DNA of 64,000 nucleotides. Source: Dyella tabacisoli (GTDB lineage: Bacteria; Pseudomonadota; Gammaproteobacteria; Xanthomonadales; Rhodanobacteraceae). The stretch covers positions 372,001 to 436,000 of the forward strand of contig NZ_KZ857176.1 of assembly GCF_003350925.1 (NCBI RefSeq), written 5' to 3'. This document shows, in pieces, positions 32,969 through 42,046 of this stretch. Below the pieces are notes generated by a model that worked only from the letters and a program-made list of their open reading frames with translations, was not told where the DNA came from and ran no database searches. Both the position numbers and the translations under genes were made by a program. Positions within the stretch are counted from its first letter, which is position 1. Every line of letters begins with the position of its first letter.

Positions 32969-34048
32969 GTGACTGCTGCCGTTTTCTCCGCTGCCGCTAA
33001 TGACGTGGCACTGGATGCCTTGTTTGTTCCGTTTACGACCGGCGTGCTGAGCATGCCGGCCGACCGACGCGTGTTGTTTCTGCGCGCGCGCGATGGTTTT
33101 CGCCTGCGCGAGATGGCGCAGCCAGGCTGGTTATGCCAGCAGAGCTTTAAACCGTTCGCCGATGCGTTGATCCGTGCCGGTTTGCACGTTAGTACGGGCG
33201 ATTCGGATGAAAACGAGCGCTACCCGCTGGTCTTGATATTGCCGCCGCGGCAGCGTGACGAGGCGCGTGCGTTATTCGCGCGGGCGGTACAACAGACCGC
33301 GCCTGGCGGTGTGGTGCTGGCGAGCATGCCCAATACCGAAGGTGCGAAATCGGGCGAGGCGGATTTGACCCGGCTGGCCGGCGCGGTCGGCCATTTGTCC
33401 AAGCACAAATGCCGGGTGTTTTGGACGCAGCCGTTGCAAGGTGCGGCCGATCCATCGCTGCTGGACGAATGGCTTGCCTTGGATGTGCCGCGACAGAACG
33501 CGGCAGGCTATGTCAGCCGACCCGGTCTGTTCGCATGGGATCGGGTGGATACGGCATCGGCCTTGCTCGCCGCGCATTTGCCCGCGACGTTGAGTGGGCG
33601 CGTCGCCGACCTGGGGGCGGGCTATGGCTATCTGTCGGCGCAGGTACTAGCCCGTTGCCCGCAAGTCAGTTCGATCGACCTGTACGAGGCCGAAGCACGC
33701 GCTTTGGCGCCGGCGCGGATCAATCTGGCGAACGCGGTGCGTGAGCGCGGCAACGATGCGAGCTTTGCCTTGCACTGGCACGATGTCGCCAGCGGCGGGT
33801 TACCGCAGCACTACGACGCTATCGTCAGCAATCCGCCGTTTCATCAAGGGCGTGCCGATCTACCCGATCTGGGGCGTGCGTTTATTCACGCCGCCGCCGA
33901 TGCTTTACAGCCGGGCGGTAGCTTCTGGCTGGTAGCGAACCGGCACCTGCCATACGAAGCGACGCTGTCCGCGCGTTTTTCCGCAGTACATACCGTAGCA
34001 ATACAAGAAGGTTTCAAAGTGATTCAAGCAAGTGGGGTGCGCGTATGA
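32969..34048 (+). CDS. rsmC: RsmC-like 16S rRNA guanine methyltransferase
   Basis: A 359-residue methyltransferase with duplicated halves as in RsmC/RlmG. The C-terminal half holds the SAM motif VADLGAGYGYLSAQVLA and the catalytic NPPF in IVSNPPFHQG; the N-terminal half lacks motif I, as usual. E. coli RsmC (343 residues) makes m2G1207 in 16S rRNA. Start is GTG with AAAGG upstream. Its stop overlaps the start of the RsuA-like gene by four bases (ATGA), which suggests translational coupling of two small-subunit rRNA modifiers. Confidence 0.85.
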   Translation: MTAAVFSAAANDVALDALFVPFTTGVLSMPADRRVLFLRARDGFRLREMAQPGWLCQQSFKPFADALIRAGLHVSTGDSDENERYPLVLILPPRQRDEARALFARAVQQTAPGGVVLASMPNTEGAKSGEADLTRLAGAVGHLSKHKCRVFWTQPLQGAADPSLLDEWLALDVPRQNAAGYVSRPGLFAWDRVDTASALLAAHLPATLSGRVADLGAGYGYLSAQVLARCPQVSSIDLYEAEARALAPARINLANAVRERGNDASFALHWHDVASGGLPQHYDAIVSNPPFHQGRADLPDLGRAFIHAAADALQPGGSFWLVANRHLPYEATLSARFSAVHTVAIQEGFKVIQASGVRV

Positions 34049-34758
34049 AGTTGGTCAAGCTGATTGCCAATCTTGGCTATGGCAGCCGTAAAGACGTCTC
34101 GTCGATGTTTCGCGAAGGCCGTATCACCGACCCGGACGGCGAGGTCTTGTACGCGGACGACAAAGTGGCGCATGAGCACATTCGTGTTGACGACGAGCCG
34201 CTCGATCCGCCGATCGGCTTGACCTTGATGATGAACAAGCCGCTGGGGGTTACTTGTTCGCGCAAAGATGCCGGGCGGGTGGTGTACGACTTGCTGCCGC
34301 TGCGCTACCGCATGCGCGATCCGGTGTTATCCAGCGTAGGCCGTCTTGACCGCGAGACTTCGGGTTTGCTGCTGTTTACCGACGATGGCGCGCTCTTGCA
34401 TCGAATCATTTCGCCGCGCGCGCAAGTGAGCAAGGTGTATGAGGCGACGCTGGCGCAAGACCTGCGTGGCGACGAGGCCGCGCTATTCGCCAGTGGCAGC
34501 ATGATGCTGGAATCAGAGAAGGAGCCGTTGGCACCCGCGCAATTACAGGTGCTGGAGCCTCGACGGGCCAGGTTGACGATGATCGAGGGGCGCTATCACC
34601 AGGTACGCCGCATGTTTGCCGCCGTAGGCAATCACGTGGAAACCCTGCATCGGGTTTCAGTGGGCGGCCTCACGCTCGGCGATCTGCCGCTCGGTGAGTG
34701 GCGAGCGCTGGATGCCAACGATGTAGCGCTGCTTTTTGCTGCTGCACCTGCTGATTAA
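34045..34758 (+). CDS. rsuA: RsuA-like 16S rRNA pseudouridine synthase
   Basis: A 237-residue synthase. S4 domain (about 3-55: LVKLIANLGYGSRKDVSSMFREG), then catalytic VGRLDRETSGLLLFTDDG with the Asp nucleophile, and the C-terminal GRYHQVRRMFAAVGNHVETLHRVSVGGL. Short spacing and the LIANLGYGSRK start point to RsuA, which makes pseudouridine 516 in 16S rRNA, rather than RluB/E. It overlaps the RsmC-like gene by four bases. Confidence 0.87.
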   Translation: MKLVKLIANLGYGSRKDVSSMFREGRITDPDGEVLYADDKVAHEHIRVDDEPLDPPIGLTLMMNKPLGVTCSRKDAGRVVYDLLPLRYRMRDPVLSSVGRLDRETSGLLLFTDDGALLHRIISPRAQVSKVYEATLAQDLRGDEAALFASGSMMLESEKEPLAPAQLQVLEPRRARLTMIEGRYHQVRRMFAAVGNHVETLHRVSVGGLTLGDLPLGEWRALDANDVALLFAAAPAD

Positions 34759-34794
34759 GCAGGCGCAGCTTCAGCGCATTCGCCATCGCTTCGA

Positions 34795-35130
34795 TCAGAT
34801 CAATACGACGGGTGTCGGAATGGAGTAATGATTGCGCCATTCCAGTCGAGCGTCGCGGCAGCCAGGGCTGCCCATGGCGAATTTTCGGCAGATGGTGGGA
34901 CGCTCTTCGTAGATGCTGCAGCAAAGTTTGTCGGGATCCACGGCAAGGCACCAGCCCTCCTCGTTTTTAGCGAGAGTTTCCATGCCGCGTTCATCGCGAT
35001 GGATCAGCCATTCCGGCACGTGATCGTCGGGCAATAAGACGACAGTGAGGCGGCAGCAGACAGCTTCACACGAGGTGCATTGCACGCTCGGATCTACGCT
35101 TTCTGCGTAGGGGTCAGGGATATTGTTCAC
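34795..35130 (-). CDS. YkgJ family cysteine-cluster protein
   Basis: A 111-residue protein with a characteristic zinc/iron-type cysteine cluster: CTSCEAVCC near residue 18, DKLCCSIYEERPTICRKF in the middle and SPGC. This is the YkgJ/UPF0153 family, predicted metal-binding, of unknown role. Convergent with the rsuA-like gene and co-directional with the DUF1415 gene 56 bp upstream. Confidence 0.87.
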   Translation of the reverse strand: MNNIPDPYAESVDPSVQCTSCEAVCCRLTVVLLPDDHVPEWLIHRDERGMETLAKNEEGWCLAVDPDKLCCSIYEERPTICRKFAMGSPGCRDARLEWRNHYSIPTPVVLI

Positions 35131-35186
35131 TCGTCAGTATGACGGCAATCACTCAGGCGAGCATGAACGGGCCTGCCGGCTAGCCC

Positions 35187-35777
35187 TCAATCGTTGCGCC
35201 ACAAGGCCTGCCAGCCCTCCGGGCCAAGCCGTTTCAAGGTGTCGGCATTGCGACGAAAGATCTCATCGGTATCGGTCATCGCATCCATCGCGCGCTCGAC
35301 GCTGGACTCTCGCAGCAGGTGCAAAGTGGGGTAGGGCGAGCGGTTGCTGAAGTTTTCGATATCGTCGATGGCGCTGTCGGCGAATTGGTACTGGGGATGA
35401 AAGCTAGCGACTTGCAATTCGCCTTCCAGCCCCAGCGTTTCCACGGCAGCGTCGGCGACGTCGAGAAAGTCGTTGTAGTCGAGAAAATCGCCAAGCGCGA
35501 ATGGATGGATCAGCAAGGTAGTTTCGCAATCGCCGGCATCGGCAGCAGCAAGGCTTTGCAGCTCGCCGCAGAGATCGTCGAGCAGGGTATCGGCATCACG
35601 CGCATGACTTACCGCGAAACGGATCTTTTGCTGGACCAGCGGTGCTCGCGCGAAGGGGCACAGATTCAAGCCGACTACGGCGCGCTCGACCCAGCGGCGG
35701 GTGGCTTCGATATACGGCAGGTCGTCTGCTTGTATGCCGGCGGTGATGAAGGGGCTGGCTGAGTGGAGTTGGGTCAT
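35187..35777 (-). CDS. DUF1415 family protein
   Basis: A 196-residue cytoplasmic protein of the DUF1415 family: RRWVERAVVGLNLCPFARAP, VSHARDADTLLDDL, LLIHPFALGDFLDYNDFL and LEGELQVASFHPQYQF are its signature segments. The NLCPFA cysteine and the FHPQYQF histidine are family-invariant and look catalytic, but no activity is known. Common in Xanthomonadales and other gammaproteobacteria. Confidence 0.9.
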   Translation of the reverse strand: MTQLHSASPFITAGIQADDLPYIEATRRWVERAVVGLNLCPFARAPLVQQKIRFAVSHARDADTLLDDLCGELQSLAAADAGDCETTLLIHPFALGDFLDYNDFLDVADAAVETLGLEGELQVASFHPQYQFADSAIDDIENFSNRSPYPTLHLLRESSVERAMDAMTDTDEIFRRNADTLKRLGPEGWQALWRND

Positions 35778-35833
35778 GCGGTTTAATCGGGGATGGGGGA
35801 GTGTGACTATAGCGGTTGGGGTGTTGAGTCATC

Positions 35834-35990
35834 GCGGGCTGGTTCGCCTGCGGCGGGCTTTCGGGCCCCTGCCGGGGTCCGAGTCACTTTCTCTTGCTGG
35901 TGTAACCAACGGAGAAGGCCATCCTGGTGAATCGCCCTGCGGGCCTGATCGTTCGACCCTCACCGACGCAGTCAAAAGCGCGAGCGTTAT
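35834..35990 (+). repeat. Structured intergenic repeat, truncated type I copy D
   Basis: The left part (CCTGCGGCGGG, GCCCCTGCCGGGG, GAGTCACTTTCTCTTG) and right part (GCGGGCCTGATCG, ACCCTCACCGACGCA) match the other copies, but the central hairpins (about 100 bp) are missing. The CAAGAGAAA arm of the second hairpin is also lost (TTGCTGGTGTAACC). It looks like a deletion derivative. Confidence 0.8.
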
Positions 35991-36019
35991 ACCCCTCCCC
36001 CTGCTTGCAGGGGGAGGCT

Positions 36020-36060
36020 GGGAGGGGGTTCAATCTTGCCGCAAGATTGAACCCCCTCCC
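36020..36060. repeat. Perfect 41-bp palindrome
   Basis: The 20-base left arm (36020-36039) and right arm (36041-36060) are exact reverse complements around a single C at 36040. The GGGAGGGGG part of the arm continues the C/G block that follows other element copies, while the inner TTCAATCTTGC part is unique here. It should form a very stable hairpin or cruciform. Confidence 0.9.
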
Positions 36061-36191
36061 AATCCTCCCTGCGACCGAAGGGAGTCCCTTTTTCGGAACT
36101 AGCAAGGGAAGGGAGTTGTAATGAGTCCGCTCCAGCTTGGTCGGTGCTGATCCAGCCCCATATCGATGGCGTCATCTACAGGTCAGGTCGC

Positions 36192-37751
36192 ATGCACGCA
36201 CTACGTTTCGACAATGCCTTTATCCGCGAGCTGCCTGGGGATGCGGAGCAGGGGGCGCGAGTGCGGCAAGTGGAGGGGGCGCTGTATTCGTTGGCGGAGC
36301 CGACTCCGGTGGCGGCTCCGCGGGTGTTGGCTTATTCGGCTGAGATGGCCGGGATACTTGGGTTTGACGCTGCGGATATCGCCAGTGCGGAGTTTGCGCA
36401 GGCGTTCGGCGGCAATGCCTTGCTCGCGGGCATGCAGCCATATGCGGCGAACTACGGCGGGCATCAGTTTGGTGTTTGGGCCGGGCAATTGGGCGACGGT
36501 CGGGCGATGTCGCTGGGTGAAGTGGTCAATCAGGCTGGCGAGCGCTGGGAGTTGCAGCTCAAAGGTGCCGGGCCCACACCCTACTCACGCGGAGCGGACG
36601 GGCGTGCGGTGTTGCGTTCGTCGGTACGTGAATTTCTGTGCAGTGAGGCGATGCATCACCTTGGTGTGCCAACGACGCGTGCACTGAGTCTGGTAGCTAC
36701 CGGCGACACGGTGGTGCGCGACATGTTTTACGACGGCCATCCGCGCGATGAGCAGGGCGCTATTGTGTGTCGCGTAGCGCCATCGTTTATCCGCTTCGGA
36801 AATTTTGAGTTGCCGTCGTCGCGCAACGATGTGTTGTTGTTACGGCAACTGGTCGATTTCACGATTCGTCGCGATTTTCCCGAGCTGAAAGGTACGGGTG
36901 AGACGCTTTACGCCGAGTGGTTCGGGCAAGTATGCGAGCGAACGGCGGTGATGATCGCGCATTGGATGCGAGTGGGGTTTGTACATGGCGTGATGAACAC
37001 CGACAACATGTCGATTCTTGGGCTCACTATCGACTACGGCCCTTATGGCTGGGTGGATAACTTCGATGTGGATTGGACGCCCAACACCACCGATGCCAGT
37101 CGCCGCCGTTATCGCTTTGGTCAGCAACCGAATGTGGCATGGTGGAATTTGAGCCGGCTGGCCGGAGCCTTGGCGCCGTTGTTCGCCACCGTTGAACCGC
37201 TGCAGGCAGGGCTGGATCGTTATGCGGCGGTCTATGCGGCGGCGAATCGGATGACTATCGCCGCCAAACTCGGTCTGGCCGAATGTCGCGATGACGACGA
37301 GGCCTTGATACAAACGCTGCACGAGTTGTTGCAGCAAGCCGAGGTCGATATGACTTTGTTCTTTCGTGAATTGAGCGAGGTCGATCCACGCGCACCATCG
37401 TTGGTGCCGTTGCAGGAGGCGTTTTACGACGACGCGAAACGGCGCGAAGCCGAGCCGGCTTTTCTTACGTGGTTGGCGCAATACGCGGCACGTCTGGCGG
37501 ACGATCCGCTATCGGCCGAACAGCGCCGTGCACGCATGCACGCGGCCAATCCGCGTTACGTGCTGCGCAATTATCTTGCGCAGCAGGCGATCGATCGTGC
37601 CGAGCAAGGCGATGTGCAAGGCATCAACGAATTGCTCGATGTACTGCGGCGCCCCTATGACGATCAGTCTGGGCGTGAGCACTATGCGCAGAAGCGGCCG
37701 GATTGGGCACGGCATAAAGCAGGCTGTTCGATGTTGTCCTGCAGTTCGTGA
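36192..37751 (+). CDS. selO: SelO (YdiU) protein adenylyltransferase
   Basis: A 519-residue SelO pseudokinase that transfers AMP from ATP to Ser/Thr/Tyr of redox proteins. Signature segments include [53 protein letters not shown] and [20 protein letters not shown] with the metal-binding Asn and Asp. The C-terminus ends CSMLSCSS, where the Ser-Cys-Ser-Ser matches the selenocysteine (Sec-Ser-Ser) tail of animal SelO with Cys. The ATG at 36192 is preferred over an upstream GTG at 36144. Length agrees with E. coli SelO (478) plus an extended C-terminus. Confidence 0.93.
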   Translation: MHALRFDNAFIRELPGDAEQGARVRQVEGALYSLAEPTPVAAPRVLAYSAEMAGILGFDAADIASAEFAQAFGGNALLAGMQPYAANYGGHQFGVWAGQLGDGRAMSLGEVVNQAGERWELQLKGAGPTPYSRGADGRAVLRSSVREFLCSEAMHHLGVPTTRALSLVATGDTVVRDMFYDGHPRDEQGAIVCRVAPSFIRFGNFELPSSRNDVLLLRQLVDFTIRRDFPELKGTGETLYAEWFGQVCERTAVMIAHWMRVGFVHGVMNTDNMSILGLTIDYGPYGWVDNFDVDWTPNTTDASRRRYRFGQQPNVAWWNLSRLAGALAPLFATVEPLQAGLDRYAAVYAAANRMTIAAKLGLAECRDDDEALIQTLHELLQQAEVDMTLFFRELSEVDPRAPSLVPLQEAFYDDAKRREAEPAFLTWLAQYAARLADDPLSAEQRRARMHAANPRYVLRNYLAQQAIDRAEQGDVQGINELLDVLRRPYDDQSGREHYAQKRPDWARHKAGCSMLSCSS

Positions 37752-37783
37752 CACGCTAGGGCCAAAAGACGAGGGATTAGGCC

Positions 37784-38245
37784 ATGCTTGCAAAGCTTGC
37801 CGGGATGCGATCCATCACTCAGGTCTGCTTGTTTGGTCTAGGGGCGTTGTGGACTTTGCCCAATACTTTGATCGGCCTGCTGGTGGGCTTGTTCGGGCTC
37901 GCCTTTGGCGCGCGGATGAGCTGGCGCGAGGCAGAGCTGGCGGTAGTGTTTCGTTGTTGGCCCTGGGGCGCGGGCGGTGCGTTGACCTTGGGCAATGTCA
38001 TTGTGCACACGGGTGACGACCTGGATGTGCGTTGCCTAACTTACGCGCATCGTGCGGGCTTGTGCACCGAGGCATCGGTGAGCCTGGCCGATCACGAACG
38101 CGCACATGTTTACCAATACATGGTGCTCGGACCGCTGTTCTTACCGTTGTACCTGCTATGCGGCGGTATCAGTGTGCGCAATCGGTTTGAGCGTGCCGCC
38201 GATCGTTATGCGCAATCGCGGCATGGCTGGTGGCCTTGGCCGTGA
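37784..38245 (+). CDS. Membrane protein with HExxH motif (unknown)
   Basis: A 153-residue protein with two or three hydrophobic segments (about 12-40, 55-75 and 112-130) and a mid-chain motif DHERAHVYQYMVLGPLF in which HERAH fits the HExxH zinc-metalloprotease consensus. YQYMVLGPLFLPLYL and RNRFERAADRYAQ follow. The family is found in proteobacteria as an uncharacterised membrane protein; the metallopeptidase idea is an inference from the motif alone. It starts 32 bp after selO on the same strand, possibly in one transcript. Confidence 0.72.
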   Translation: MLAKLAGMRSITQVCLFGLGALWTLPNTLIGLLVGLFGLAFGARMSWREAELAVVFRCWPWGAGGALTLGNVIVHTGDDLDVRCLTYAHRAGLCTEASVSLADHERAHVYQYMVLGPLFLPLYLLCGGISVRNRFERAADRYAQSRHGWWPWP

Positions 38246-38264
38246 GTTGCCTGCACCCATCGGC

Positions 38265-38930
38265 CTAGTTGCCGCTTGTCGGCGCGGGCCGCGTTTGCGC
38301 GCCGGGAGGTAGCCGGTTGCCTGGGTTGGGGCGATTACCCTGGCCCGGCGGGCGGCCACCGTTGCCTGGATCCGGCGGCGGTCGATTGCCTTGTCCGGGA
38401 GGTGGGCGATTGCCCTGGCCTGGCCGATTGCCTGGATGGGGTGGACGAATTCCAGGTCTCGGTGGGCGTTGATGGCCCCATCCGGGATGCGGTCGCGGTG
38501 GTGGCCGGATCGGACGCGGCGGGCGAGGCCGGATCGGCCGGTGATACCAATAGTCGCGCTGGCGGTAGAACGGGCGGTTGCTGTAGTAGTTGCCCCAATA
38601 CGTGCCGATGACAAAACTGACGACAGGCAGGCCGATGCGGCTGCCGTATTGCTCCACAATCACCGGCTGGCTTTGATACACGTATTGAATGTAATTGGCG
38701 GAGACCCAGCCGCGATCGCCGCCGACGATCACATCGCACCATTCGTAGTGTTCTGTGCAGCCCTGAATATTGATGCGGGTACCGGCAGGAAGTACGCCGA
38801 TGTGCGGGTATTCGATATGCGGGCCGGCACGTAGATTCACATTGCCGGTGACGACACCTTCTTCAGCTTGGGCGAGTGCGGGTAGCGCGAACGCGAGCGA
38901 TAACCAGGCCAGCCATACAAGACGTTTCAT
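38265..38930 (-). CDS. Secreted SH3b-domain protein with Pro/Gly/Asn-rich tail
   Basis: A 221-residue protein with a signal peptide (1-22, AQA-EE), a bacterial SH3 domain (about 25-85: VTGNVNLRAGPHIEYPHIGVLPAGTRI, with a Cys pair C58/C65 in GCTEHYEWC) and a tyrosine/arginine-rich linker. The last 90 residues are low complexity with repeats of the form PGQGNRPPP. It is probably exported and may bind peptidoglycan through the SH3b domain; the tail may span the cell wall. Opposite-strand frames in the tail are shadows of its GC bias. Confidence 0.82.
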   Translation of the reverse strand: MKRLVWLAWLSLAFALPALAQAEEGVVTGNVNLRAGPHIEYPHIGVLPAGTRINIQGCTEHYEWCDVIVGGDRGWVSANYIQYVYQSQPVIVEQYGSRIGLPVVSFVIGTYWGNYYSNRPFYRQRDYWYHRPIRPRPPRPIRPPPRPHPGWGHQRPPRPGIRPPHPGNRPGQGNRPPPGQGNRPPPDPGNGGRPPGQGNRPNPGNRLPPGAQTRPAPTSGN

Positions 38931-39084
38931 CGACGGTGCCTTTCAAAGGAGAGTCCAGCTATCAACGGTCTTATGGGTATTGCGGAGCGCTGGTGTTGCG
39001 GAGCGGCGGCTCACTTTGATCTTGTTGTCATCGGCCTGCAAGCGGGTTTTAGAGATCTGTTTACCGGCCCGCGACGCGGGCTTG

Positions 39085-40959
39085 TTAGACGACGAGTTGC
39101 TCCAATTGTCCTTGCACTTCATTGATCGACACGCGAATGCGCGCACTGAATATCGAGTCTTCGTGGTGAATCAGCACTAGTCGCTCGGTGGCGCGAGTCA
39201 TGGCGACATAGAGCAGGCGGGCTTCATCGACTTCATCCTTGCCAGGCTTGGGCAAAGAGCCGAGACCGGGAATAATCACCAGGGGAAACTCCAGGCCTTT
39301 GCTGGAGTGCATGGTGACCAATTTGACGGTGTCTTCGACGACGAACAGGGAGCTTTTGCCGTTGCTGTCGGCGAGGCGGCTGGGGATTTCGGCGCGCTTG
39401 AGGGCTTCGTGCAGTTTCTCGCCTTCCCAGCCATTGCGGTAAATCACCGCCATGTCGGAGAACGGGCGGCCATCGGCATGTTCGTGGCGCAGCCGGTCGA
39501 TGATGGCCGGCAATTGATCGGCGGCCCGTTCAACGCGAATCAGCTCGGGCAAGGCGCCGCGGCGGCCCGCGCTTTCAGGTGCGATCAACGGTACGCCGTC
39601 GTCTTCATCGCTGCGTTCACGCAACAGCTCGTTGGCAAATCCGCGCGCGACGGCGAGGATCTCCAGGGTGTTGCGATAGTTGAGTTTGAGAATGGTGGTA
39701 CGGCCTTGCGCCTGCACGCCGAGGCTTTTCCAACTGATCTGGCGACGGCCGGGTTTGCCGTAGATGTTCTGTGCATCGTCGTACAACACCAGTAATGAAT
39801 TGGTGTTCGGATCGATCATCTGCACGATGAGTTTGTACCAGTCGGGCTCGAAATCGTGGCCTTCGTCGATGAGCACGGCGCCGTATTGGAAGCGCGGAAT
39901 CTGGCCGCTGTCGACACCTTTTATCACCGCCGGCGGCAGGTCATCGGAGAAATTGTCGCCATCGGGCGGCAAGGGGACGTGGTACGCCGTCAGCATTTTC
40001 CGGCACCACTTATGAAAGTTGTATACCTGCACCTTGTCGCTGAGTCCGCGCTCGCCCATCAACTGATCGAGTCGGGCCGCCAGGGTCTTGTTGTAGCAGA
40101 GCACCAGAATCGGCTTGGATAGCGCGCGCGCCAGTTGCATGGCGCGAAACCCGAGGATCATCGTCTTGCCGGAGCCGGCAACACCGTGAATGATCCGGTG
40201 CTCGTCGCCCAATGAGCGCGCAAGCAGCTCTTGCTGCGCGTCCATCACTTTAATCAGGTCGGGGATTTCCAGCGCGCGCGCGTCGCTGGTGTGGGTGCTG
40301 GCGAACAAGCCGAATTGGCCGTCGCCCGGCTCCACCCGAATCTCGGGAAACAAATGCCAGCGAACGCGATCGATCTGCGGCAGCGTCAGTGTGGTGGGGA
40401 ACACCTGCGGAAACATCGCCCACAGCCGCTCTTGAAAAGCCTCCGCTTCGACCGCCTCGTATATCTCGTCCTGGCAGATCACCAGGTGGGCAGGAATCAC
40501 CGCTTCCAGTTCGGCGGCCAGGAATTGTTTGCGGCTGATATTGCTCAGCACCACGCCATAGCCCCACGGCATTAATAATTTGCCGGCGTAATGGTGGCCT
40601 GCCGGATAGCGCAGCGCAGGGTCGCGTTGCAGCACTTTGTAGATCTCGGTCGCGTAATCGCGCGCCTGCATCAGCGGGTTGTGCTCCTTCACGCTGCTGT
40701 TGGCGCTCAACAGGGTGAATTGCGTGGGATCGGCCTGCTGAATGGTTTCCGGTTTCCAGTCCTTGACCTCCAGCACCAGCAAGCCGCGGCGTGGATGGAA
40801 TACGACGAAATCCGGGCGGCGTTGCTTTAGCCCAATCGGTACGTCGTACCAGAGCAGGTAATCGTCTTCGAGTTTCTGTTCGAGCCGCTCGGAAACACGC
40901 TTCTCGCCGCTCATCATGCGCGGCAGGCAACTGTTGCGGCTGGGAATGAGCTTGGCCAT
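39085..40959 (-). CDS. NERD-domain UvrD-like DNA helicase
   Basis: A 624-residue fusion. The N-terminal NERD nuclease-related domain (about 1-130) has PDFVVFHPRRGLLVLEVKDWK with the D and E-x-K nuclease core residues. The superfamily 1 helicase part has Walker A GVAGSGKTMIL, Walker B VLIDEGHDF, motif III LYDDAQNIY and motif V/VI MHSSKGLEFPLVII and RLLYVAMTRATERLVL. NERD helicases are typically single-gene and of unknown role; some occur in defence or DNA-repair settings. The ATG at 40959 has AGG upstream. Confidence 0.9.
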   Translation of the reverse strand: MAKLIPSRNSCLPRMMSGEKRVSERLEQKLEDDYLLWYDVPIGLKQRRPDFVVFHPRRGLLVLEVKDWKPETIQQADPTQFTLLSANSSVKEHNPLMQARDYATEIYKVLQRDPALRYPAGHHYAGKLLMPWGYGVVLSNISRKQFLAAELEAVIPAHLVICQDEIYEAVEAEAFQERLWAMFPQVFPTTLTLPQIDRVRWHLFPEIRVEPGDGQFGLFASTHTSDARALEIPDLIKVMDAQQELLARSLGDEHRIIHGVAGSGKTMILGFRAMQLARALSKPILVLCYNKTLAARLDQLMGERGLSDKVQVYNFHKWCRKMLTAYHVPLPPDGDNFSDDLPPAVIKGVDSGQIPRFQYGAVLIDEGHDFEPDWYKLIVQMIDPNTNSLLVLYDDAQNIYGKPGRRQISWKSLGVQAQGRTTILKLNYRNTLEILAVARGFANELLRERSDEDDGVPLIAPESAGRRGALPELIRVERAADQLPAIIDRLRHEHADGRPFSDMAVIYRNGWEGEKLHEALKRAEIPSRLADSNGKSSLFVVEDTVKLVTMHSSKGLEFPLVIIPGLGSLPKPGKDEVDEARLLYVAMTRATERLVLIHHEDSIFSARIRVSINEVQGQLEQLVV

Positions 40960-41054
40960 CCTGGAACCTGTGTGGTGGTCTCCAGCCGATGACGTTAGCT
41001 GAACGTTGCAAGCTGTCAATCCTTGGTGCCCGCGCTGAACAGGTCAGAGCGTCG

Positions 41055-41978
41055 CTAGCCCCAATGCAACAAGATTTTCGGTGATACATCGACGCGAACA
41101 CAGGCCCGGCTCGCAATGCCGTCATTGAGCGCGGCACGAAACGCCGGCGCGAGCGAGCGCAGTGCGCGCGCGGCCAAGCGCGATTGGGCCTGCTGCATCG
41201 GTGTGCGGCGCAGCATGGTGGCGGCCCACGGTGGCAGCAGGGCGGCACCGGCATGCAAGAACACATCGCGAGTCAGGCCGGCGGCAGGTACCGGCAGCCG
41301 CACTTTCGATAACACCTGCAGCACGATGCGCGACCGCTCGCTGTACTCCAGTTCGGGCTGTACCCGATGTAGATAGGCACTGACTTCGGCCTCCGAGCGT
41401 GGCACGTTTCGCGCACCCAGCGCCTCGGCGATACGGCGCACTTCGTCGTAGTAACCATCGGCGGCATGGGCGGGCAGCAGGCTGGGACTGTATAGGCGAT
41501 ACCCCTGCAGAAAACTGTAGGCCTCAGTGACATGAACCCAGGTCAATAGATCCGGGTCGTCGGCTGCGTATGGCCGCCCATCTTCCGCCTGGCCGCGTAC
41601 TTGAGTGTGGATCTGCCGAACCCGTTCAATCAGTGCCTCGGCCTGCTCGCGCGGTGCATAAGCGGTGCCGCCGACAAAGGCGGTGGTGCGGCGCAGGCGA
41701 CCGAGCAGGTCGCCGCGGAAATTCGAGTGATCCCATACGCCGGCCAGCGCCAGCGGATGCAAGGTTTGCAACATCAACGCGGCCAAGCCGCCCGCCAGCA
41801 TGCCGGGGAAGTCCGAGTACACCCGCCAAACGGCGCTGTCGGGTCCAAACAGGCCGGGGTCACCGTGCGGATGGTCGTAATCGATGGGGCTGCTGCTTTG
41901 ACGCGGGAAGGCGCTCAATACCCAGCGACGAATCGGCTCACGGGCCGGGCGGGTGAGTAATTGCCAGGGAGAGGACAT
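41055..41978 (-). CDS. MpaB/DUF2236 family oxygenase-like protein
   Basis: A 307-residue protein of the oxygenase MpaB / rubber oxygenase (Lcp) superfamily: PDSAVWRVYSDFPGMLAGGLAALMLQTLHPLA, the DHSNFRGDLLGRLRRTTAFV heme-side segment and DPDLLTWVHVTEAYSFLQGY. Members carry a histidine- and arginine-coordinated heme b; HPLALAGV and the WVHV histidine fit. Substrates are mostly unknown. It is divergent from the DAHP synthase leader region. Confidence 0.87.
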   Translation of the reverse strand: MSSPWQLLTRPAREPIRRWVLSAFPRQSSSPIDYDHPHGDPGLFGPDSAVWRVYSDFPGMLAGGLAALMLQTLHPLALAGVWDHSNFRGDLLGRLRRTTAFVGGTAYAPREQAEALIERVRQIHTQVRGQAEDGRPYAADDPDLLTWVHVTEAYSFLQGYRLYSPSLLPAHAADGYYDEVRRIAEALGARNVPRSEAEVSAYLHRVQPELEYSERSRIVLQVLSKVRLPVPAAGLTRDVFLHAGAALLPPWAATMLRRTPMQQAQSRLAARALRSLAPAFRAALNDGIASRACVRVDVSPKILLHWG

Positions 41979-42004
41979 GGCGTAAGTTTATCTGAGAGCA
42001 TCCC

Positions 42005-42038
42005 TATAGTTTGCGCTCCCGGCAGATTGTGTTATCAC
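42005..42038 (+). promoter_or_regulatory. Possible promoter of the DAHP synthase leader
   Basis: TATAGT at 42005-42010 is a fair minus-10 box about 36 bases before the leader ATG; no clear minus-35 lies 17 bases upstream. A second pair, TTGCGC (42011-42016) and TATCAC (42033-42038), has 16-base spacing but would put the start almost on the leader ATG. Either could work; the first leaves room for a ribosome site. Confidence 0.35.
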
Positions 42039-42046
42039 TAGCAGCC

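Larger units (their letters stand above)
35778..36191. other. Gene-free stretch with degenerate repeat copy D and stacked palindromes
   Basis: This 414-bp interval between the divergent DUF1415 and selO genes has no gene. It holds the truncated type I element D (35834-35990), an 11-bp hairpin CCTCCCCCTGC / GCAGGGGGAGG (35994-36017), a perfect 41-bp palindrome (36020-36060) and a third degenerate C/G block to about 36120. Promoters of both flanking genes must lie in or beyond these structures. Confidence 0.75.

Noticed and set aside
41055-42030. A possible second leader peptide on the MpaB side
   Set aside because: Only the plus strand has the aromatic codon run and the T-tract; the minus strand lacks both.
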